From: Motacilla alba alba
Taxonomy: Eukaryota; Chordata; Aves; Passeriformes; Motacillidae
Length of the DNA: 64,000 bases
Assembly: GCF_015832195.1 (NCBI RefSeq)
Contig: NC_052020.1
Coordinates: forward strand, 3,055,254 to 3,119,253
Reading direction: 5' to 3'
Part shown: piece after piece, positions 59,001-64,000 of the stretch
How the letters are laid out: each line of letters opens with the position of its first letter
Position numbering within the stretch: the first letter of the stretch is position 1
The notes under the pieces: generated by a model
What the model saw: only the letters and a program-made list of their open reading frames with translations
Database searches by the model: none
What the model was told of the DNA's origin: nothing
Translations under genes and position numbers: made by a program

Positions 59001-62000
59001 ATAAAGGGATCAAACATGAAATCTTGATGCCATTAGCACCATGTTCGAGTCAACTGAGCTAATATCAGTGGCTAATTGTATATAACATCTTTCATTTTCT
59101 ATTAATAAAATAACCACTATATTTTACTTGCACTCACCACAGCAGCAGGCAATAGTGCACCAGTGCACTGGGATAGAAATCTGATCTTCCTTTGGCTGTT
59201 TGGGGCATTTGCTGGTTAATCAACGCAAGTCAGTGACAGAATCCAGCAGCAAGGTCAAATGTTATCTGCGGTCCCAACCAAGATAAGGAGAACTGCAAAG
59301 ATTACACATTTGAGACAGAAAGATATACTTGTACAAGTTAAATTTGCAGAGTAGCAGAATTTTGTTGTACAAAAGGTAACACAGCAGCTGAAGCAATTTC
59401 TCTTAAAGGAAGTTATATTATTATTATTCATTACAAACAATTAATTATACATAAAATTATTAATAATTATTAATAATAATTAGTAAAAATCTGCTGGATT
59501 ATTTTTGAGTTTGTAGGTCTGCTACAATATGACACAGGTTGGATGTCTGAGCATAAGCACCCTTATAAATTTGATTAATCTGAATTAAGTGATCCTCTCA
59601 CTAGGTCTGAATGACATTTGTTTATCCTCACTTGAAAACAATGTGTTCCAATATAAAAGTAAAAAACTTCCAAACCTGAACACATCAGATGTCGTCGGTT
59701 CTGGAAAACGGTATTACCGATGCAGAATTTTTGATTCAGATAGTAGGACATGCCAGATAGTTCTGAAAAAATCACCTACCTCTTGCTGAAAAAAATATGT
59801 TTAAATAAAAAAAATTAATTGCTTCTTTCTTTCTTTGTTCTAGCTTTGATGTTGATCCTTTGAGACGACATACCTTCTGGACAATAACTATTGGGGGAAC
59901 ATTTACCTGGCTAGGGCTCTATGGAGTCAATCAGTCCACAATACAGAGATGCATTTCCTGCAAATCAGAAAGGCATGCCAAACTGTAAGCTACCTGTCAT
60001 TAACCTATTCCTGCAATCAACCAAGAATTACACTAAGTTTGTCAGCTATACTGACAAACAACATACATTTATATGATAAATAAATATTGGGATGCCATTA
60101 GGTGGTAGTAAGCTAATTTTGCTCTAAAAGTCTTACTACCTCTGGCTTGAAATGACTTAAATATATGCAGAGGAAAAAGAGAAACATATCTCTTGCAGCT
60201 TATCAATTTATGATCAGGCTGACAAACTAATCCTCAGAAGGAGAGTATGACAAAGATGCCAACACAGAAGTTGTGCTATCTACAACCTCATTGTAAAAAT
60301 GTATCTATTGGAACTGTGTTTATGTTATACAGGATTAAAAGTTGTTATTGATTCAGTGGAGCACTACAGTACAAGGTATTACCTAAATAAAAATAAATCT
60401 CAATAATTTCTTAAAATTCTGCAGTGCCAGAATAATCAGAATCAATGAAGAACAAAGTGAATCTTCACAATATAAATATACAGGTCTCCAGCCTGCTACC
60501 CGCATCAACTTCAGCAGTAATATATTCATTGCTAGACATATTTTCCTAAACAGATTTTTTTCACACACCTAGTGATAGTAAAAGTTTTAAAATCATAAAA
60601 TTTGGGGAGTTAGAAAGAAGCTAGATTTAGTGGGGCTCTGGAAAAATGTTAAAAATAGACTCTGAAAATGTTAGGCTTTGTGTTTGCCAGATCATGTGAA
60701 ACTGTACCTGTGTAAGCGGTATATGATAAATGATATAACTGCTAGATGTGATGATTGTTTAGTAATTAAATATAATTATTGTTTAATCGTAAAGAAGAAC
60801 AGTGAGAAAACTATGTTAGAAGTTTGAGAGGTCCATGAGAAGTCCACGCTTGGATGAAATCTATGTATACAATAGAACAATATAAGTTTATTAATTAACA
60901 TGAAAGTTATATAACGATAGAATATAAAAACATGTTCATCCCGAACCCATGTCGGAGTCAGATTTGGGTTTGTACCCCTGACACCCAGAGCTCTTCAATA
61001 AAAGCACCTGCATATAATCATTCGTGATTATGTGTTTCTGAACGCTAACACTAGGGCCAATTGCTTGCACATGCGGTTAAAGAATAAAGGTGATAATTTA
61101 TTCCTTTTTCAAACAGCTTTTTTGCTGACTGTAAACCCATTAATTTCTCTGAAAGTCATGACTGTCTATACGAATTCATCCTACAGAAAATTCAGTGTCT
61201 GAAAAGCATTTAGATGTCACACCAGCATGAACATCACTAATAACAATTTGGGTTAACCTTTGTTTCCTGGTGCCACACTCTGAACCGGCCTTAGCAACAG
61301 ATCTTGTGCAAGGTGTGTCCAAACACGATGTGAGCTCTATAAATTCTGGCAGCTCTCAGAACCAGCAGGATTGCTGACCCACAGCCACACAACCTTCCTA
61401 GCAGAGGCTGTCACCCACATCCATTTTGTGGAACAGCGGAAGACCACCAGGACTGTTACTTTGCATGGTAACATTGGAAACAATAATCTGTGTGCTGTAA
61501 AGGGAGAACAGCATCAGCATCTCCCAACGGGCAAAAATCTGCTCTTAGCATGGACAGGGATTACAGACCCAGCCCTCAGAGCAGCCCATTCTGCATTGAG
61601 GTTACTTGACTCTCCCAGCTCTATGGAGCTGCTTGGAAACTTTATCCTTGCTCTATAGCATAGGGATGGTGTACTTCTCCTTTTTTTTTTTTAATTTTTC
61701 CATCTTGCTTATGAATTATACAGCCAGTTTGAATTACATAACCAATTGGGATTAAGAGATCTCCCAAAAAAGTTCAGAATAACATTTTATTACAACTTTT
61801 TTACTTATCCTCCATTAAACATTTTCCCTCTTTTGCTCTAGGGCACTTTACCTCAATTTATTGGGACTTTGGACAGTCCTAGTGTGTGCAGTATTTTGTG
61901 GATTGGTGATGTACTCTCATTACAAGAGCTGTGACCCTTGGACTGCTGCTTTCATTTCAGCTCCCGATCAGGTACAGATGTCCATACAATAATGAGGAGC

Positions 62001-63426
62001 TGCTTTGGGCTCAGATATAGCACATATCAGAACATTTTAGTTTTGTGCAATGCTCTATGTCCTTTCAGCACTCAGGGAATAAGGTGGGTGCCAGATGAGG
62101 GCTACAATATCATCTATTCTGGCACTCCTGCAGTATTAATTCAATTGAGTATTTTTGCCAAAAGACATTCCCTTTGCTCGAAATCTGAAACCATGTTATT
62201 TGGAACACCAGAATTTAGCAACATGCTAATAAATGTGAAATACTTTGCTTCCATTACCTTAATTAACTTCTTGTGTTGCTCTTGTGCTCCTTCTATCCCA
62301 GCTCATGCCATACTTTGTTATGGACATCTTTTCTTCGATGCCAGGAGTCCCAGGACTGTTTGTTGCCTGTGCATTCAGTGGAACACTAAGGTTTGTGAAT
62401 CTGAATCGACATTTTAGTTGTTTATGATAATTTCTTGACAATCCAGAATGAGGTCAAAATATGAAACCCTAAGAAAAGCCCAGCTGTTTCTCTTAGAACA
62501 TTCTAGGAAGTAGCAGGAGTTCTTTGTTGAATTATTTACATCCCTGGAGATATTTGAAAGACATGTGGATGTGCCACTTAGGGACTTGGTTTAGTGGTAG
62601 ACTTGACTGTGCTGGGTAAACAGTTGGACTCTGGGACCTTAGGGGTCTTGTCCAACCTAAATTATTCTAGGATTATGTTTATGATAAAGTCTAACTCCAC
62701 ATTTCCAGTACCTTTTTATCCCAAATACATCTTAGAATAACATTACCTAGAATAATGTTACCAATACAAAGAAAGTGTAGAAAAACTGAGTTTAACTTCC
62801 CAAAATACTCTTGGGAGCTGCTCATGGTGAAATTGTCTTTACTTAAGGTAACTGTCACAATATCATAGTCAGGGGTATAAACATTTTCAGTAAGTCTATC
62901 TGAACTGTAATCACCAAAAACAGGCTCACTCATCCATCTAAAAGAGTTGAGCCATTCATGGAGGACCAGGGTGGCACTATTGGTGACTGCACATCCTTCA
63001 ATTTGTCAGGGAGTAAGGTTTTAATTCTGGAACATGTCTGTACTTAAGGTCTTTGCAAACTTGTAAAAGGAAGGGTCAGTTATGATGTGTTTTTATCTTG
63101 TTTCATGCCAGCACGAAGCAGAGCCTCCAGCAATTGCAGAAGCAGCAGAAACCTCCCCAGTTAAAGTAGCACATATGAAAAATACTATGAATCATACAGT
63201 TCTTGGAGAGCGTTAGTGCTGAAAAAGAAGAAGCATTTCTATATAAATACAACTTGAATCCAGATTATATTGCTTCCTATTTACTTACCATTCTTCTCCC
63301 TTTCTACAGCACAGTAGCTGCCAGCATCAATGCTTTAGCAACTGTTACCTTTGAAGACTTGGTCAAGAAAGGTTTCCCAAATGTGTCTGAGAAGATGAGC
63401 ACGTGGATCAGCAAAGGCTTGTGTGG
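52644..63426 (+). CDS. SLC5A12: SLC5A12 (SMCT2), coding exons 1-9; 3' part outside window
   Basis: Nine exons splice in frame with GT-AG introns to give the first 391 residues of a sodium:solute symporter; the human protein is, as I recall, about 618. Family marks include FLVGGKQM (47-54), [20 protein letters not shown] (66-85), RSGITSTYE (111-119), [14 protein letters not shown] (183-196), [20 protein letters not shown] and [17 protein letters not shown]. The [10 protein letters not shown] and [11 protein letters not shown] wording fits SLC5A12 better than its paralog SLC5A8. The product carries lactate, pyruvate and other short monocarboxylates with Na+ at low affinity, at apical membranes of kidney and intestine (family knowledge). 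The hydrophobic segments at 15-36, 57-75 and 87-109 are the first membrane helices. The start Met lies about six residues upstream of where mammalian proteins begin. Further exons must lie to the right of 64000. Confidence 0.95.
53104..53198. repeat. (GATATAATAATT)n-type AT microsatellite
   Basis: Imperfect repeats of TTGATATAATAATTA and TTGATAT units in intron 1. Confidence 0.9.
53857..53932. repeat. 38-bp tandem duplication in intron 1
   Basis: Two adjacent units starting TACTTACTGAGCC; they differ at about two bases, indicating a fairly recent duplication. Confidence 0.95.
55052..55117 (+). CDS. SLC5A12: SLC5A12 coding exon 2
   Basis: Residues 120-141, [20 protein letters not shown] plus QT; 66 bp, phase 0 at both ends. 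The acceptor is TTTTTCCTAG and the donor ACG|GTAAGA. Confidence 0.93.
55118..56144 (+). other. SLC5A12: SLC5A12 intron 2
   Basis: 1027 bp. The 157-codon frame at 55531-56004 lies entirely inside it, has no symporter similarity and is probably chance. Confidence 0.85.
56145..56196 (+). CDS. SLC5A12: SLC5A12 coding exon 3
   Basis: 52 bp encoding [17 protein letters not shown] plus the first base of Val159. Acceptor CTCCTTCAG, donor AAG|GTGAGT. Confidence 0.93.
56197..57475 (+). other. SLC5A12: SLC5A12 intron 3
   Basis: 1279 bp, phase 1. No repeat family or gene recognised. Confidence 0.8.
57476..57543 (+). CDS. SLC5A12: SLC5A12 coding exon 4
   Basis: 68 bp, encoding [20 protein letters not shown] then CTL, residues 159-181. 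Acceptor GTTTTTCAG, donor CTG|GTATGT. Confidence 0.93.
57544..58506 (+). other. SLC5A12: SLC5A12 intron 4
   Basis: 963 bp, phase 0. Nothing else recognised. Confidence 0.8.
58507..58661 (+). CDS. SLC5A12: SLC5A12 coding exon 5
   Basis: 155 bp encoding [20 protein letters not shown] through GSRLNVF plus two bases of Asp233. It carries the WTDAFQ signature conserved across sodium:solute symporters. Donor GA|GTAAGA. Confidence 0.94.
58662..59843 (+). other. SLC5A12: SLC5A12 intron 5
   Basis: 1182 bp, phase 2. Holds the tRNA-derived SINE (58935-59072) and an ATT-rich patch (about 59415-59490). Confidence 0.85.
58935..59072 (-). mobile_element. tRNA-Ile-derived SINE with CR1 3' tail (TguSINE1-like)
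   Basis: Read on the minus strand, a tRNA-Ile-like head (A-box-like TTAGCTCAGTTGACTCGA, anticodon-region GGTGCTAATGGC, B-box-like TGTTTGATCCC) runs from 59072 to about 58995. A CR1-type tail follows (GGACTTGTTGATCCTTGTGG, CTTCCAACTCAGAATATTCT). This head-tail combination matches the songbird SINE family I know as TguSINE1. It is diverged, so not a functional tRNA gene. Confidence 0.85.
59844..59984 (+). CDS. SLC5A12: SLC5A12 coding exon 6
   Basis: 141 bp. Completes Asp233, then [20 protein letters not shown] onward to [11 protein letters not shown] plus two bases of Leu280. Strongest evidence for SLC5A12 over SLC5A8. Acceptor TTTGTTCTAG, donor CT|GTAAGC. Confidence 0.95.
59985..61841 (+). 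other. SLC5A12: SLC5A12 intron 6
   Basis: 1857 bp, phase 2. Carries a solo LTR (60814-61050). The 95-codon frame at 61371-61658 is inside the intron and unrecognised. Confidence 0.85.
60814..61050 (+). mobile_element. Solo LTR with TGTTAG...CTAACA ends
   Basis: 237 bp with matching 6-bp inverted ends (TGTTAG at 60814, CTAACA ending 61050). It has a TATA-like AATATAAAAAC (about 60931-60941), a polyadenylation signal AATAAAAG (about 60998-61005) and a T/G-rich end. This is the complete outline of a retroviral LTR in the host-gene orientation. ACTA occurs on both sides but overlaps the terminus, so a target-site duplication is not firm. Confidence 0.8.
61842..61971 (+). CDS. SLC5A12: SLC5A12 coding exon 7
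   Basis: 130 bp. Completes Leu280, then [20 protein letters not shown] to [19 protein letters not shown] (323). Acceptor TTTTGCTCTAG, donor CAG|GTACAG. Confidence 0.95.
61972..62301 (+). other. SLC5A12: SLC5A12 intron 7
   Basis: 330 bp, phase 0, the shortest intron seen. The 159-codon frame at 61938-62417 spans it and is an artefact of reading through. Confidence 0.85.
62302..62390 (+). CDS. SLC5A12: SLC5A12 coding exon 8
   Basis: 89 bp encoding [20 protein letters not shown] to AFSGTL plus two bases of Ser353. Acceptor TTCTATCCCAG, donor AAG|GTTTGT. Confidence 0.94.
62391..63309 (+). other. SLC5A12: SLC5A12 intron 8
   Basis: 919 bp, phase 2. Contains a CR1 3' fragment. Confidence 0.85.
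62541..62676 (+). repeat. CR1 LINE 3' UTR fragment in intron 8
   Basis: TCCCTGGAGATATTTGAAAG, GGACTTGGTTTAGTGG and GGGGTCTTGTCCAACCTAAA then TTATTCTAGG match the CR1 3' end in sense orientation. Confidence 0.88.
63310..63426 (+). CDS. SLC5A12: SLC5A12 coding exon 9 (3' boundary uncertain)
   Basis: Completes Ser353, then [20 protein letters not shown] to STWISKGLC (391). The acceptor CTTTCTACAG is good. The end is unclear: GT dinucleotides occur at 63421, 63423 and 63427, and only the last (TGG|GTACTC) has a plausible context. Without splicing the frame stops at TGA 63437. Homologous proteins continue here for roughly 200 more residues. Confidence 0.85.
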
Positions 63427-64000
63427 GTACTCCAGATGAGACCCCTTTCTTTAGCGGCAAAGGGCGCTGCACAGAGAGGCTCCCTCAGAAACAGGAATGT
63501 AACACTTTATAAACCCTCCAGGTGAACATCAGACTGATGCCTCAGTAGCATCATCAGCACCATACAGCAGAGGAACAGAGACTAGCATGAACAACCCCCA
63601 CTCAAAATCCTTGGAAAAGTCTGGTCTACTGAAAGTATTGGAAAACACTCTTCATGACACAGAAAGAATGTTAACATAGTTATTACCATATTACTCTATA
63701 GTAGTATTTATTTAGAATAATACAGTAGATAAATTATATTCAAACTTAGAGTATTGCATAAGCAGGTTATTCAGCTTTTCAGAGAAAAAAGCATGAAAAC
63801 AAAAAAATTAAAAACCCCACAAAATATCATCGACATACCAAGCATATCAATATTATATCAATACTATTTTAATAATATATCAATATTATTTTAATTTTTA
63901 GGATATTTGTTACAATTATTGCAGTAAGATCATAACCCTCTTATGAATACCATAATAATACCATCAGAATTCTATTAAAATTCATAAATATAATGAAAGC
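63427..64000 (+). other. SLC5A12: SLC5A12 intron 9 (start) or unprocessed sequence
   Basis: No further symporter-like exon is found up to the window edge; the tail becomes AT-rich (ATATCAATATTAT repeats at about 63840-63900). Confidence 0.6.

Noticed and set aside
58995..59072. tRNA-Ile gene on the minus strand
   Set aside because: tRNA-like head is diverged and fused to a CR1 tail, so it is a SINE copy.
61938..62417. 159-codon frame overlapping SLC5A12 exons 7 and 8
   Set aside because: Different frame from the symporter and reads through intron 7.

Overview
The window is nuclear DNA from a bird, most probably a passerine. It has AT-rich intergenic and intronic sequence, spliceosomal GT-AG introns, several degraded CR1 LINE 3' ends, avian-type endogenous retrovirus LTRs, and a tRNA-Ile-derived SINE with a CR1 tail, a type I know from songbirds. 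The species assignment is inference. I see no operons, CRISPR arrays or functional RNA genes.

Two protein-coding genes are supported. The intronless FIBIN gene (secreted fin bud initiation factor homolog) lies on the minus strand at the left edge, inside a CpG island. The first nine coding exons of SLC5A12 (SMCT2, a sodium-coupled monocarboxylate transporter) lie on the plus strand at the right, 52644 to about 63426. The last third or so of that protein is beyond the window. The divergent FIBIN/SLC5A12 pair matches the order I recall from human 11p14, which supports both names. They are syntenic neighbours, not a functional unit.

The roughly 51 kb between them holds no open reading frame I can defend as a host gene. 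From left to right it contains: a CR1 and ERVL-LTR fragment (7.7-8.0 kb); two diverged copies of one LTR-like repeat (8.6-9.2 and 23.6-24.3 kb); a 5'-truncated, inactivated provirus with integrase, envelope and 3' LTR remnants (10.4-13.4 kb) fused to a CR1 tail; a CR1 fragment (14.4 kb); a GC-rich promoter-like island (17.9-18.9 kb); a 47-bp tandem array with repeated splice-donor-like motifs below a minus-strand TATA motif (37.9-38.1 kb); a GATCC-rich minisatellite next to an ERVL-type LTR (39.0-39.9 kb); another CR1 (41.5 kb); and an alpharetrovirus-like solo LTR (47.2 kb). SLC5A12 introns carry a SINE, a solo LTR, a CR1 fragment and simple repeats.

I did not find a convincing undescribed biological system. 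The most unusual unexplained structures are the tandem splice-donor array at 37.9 kb, the GC island at 18 kb and the paired LTR-like family.
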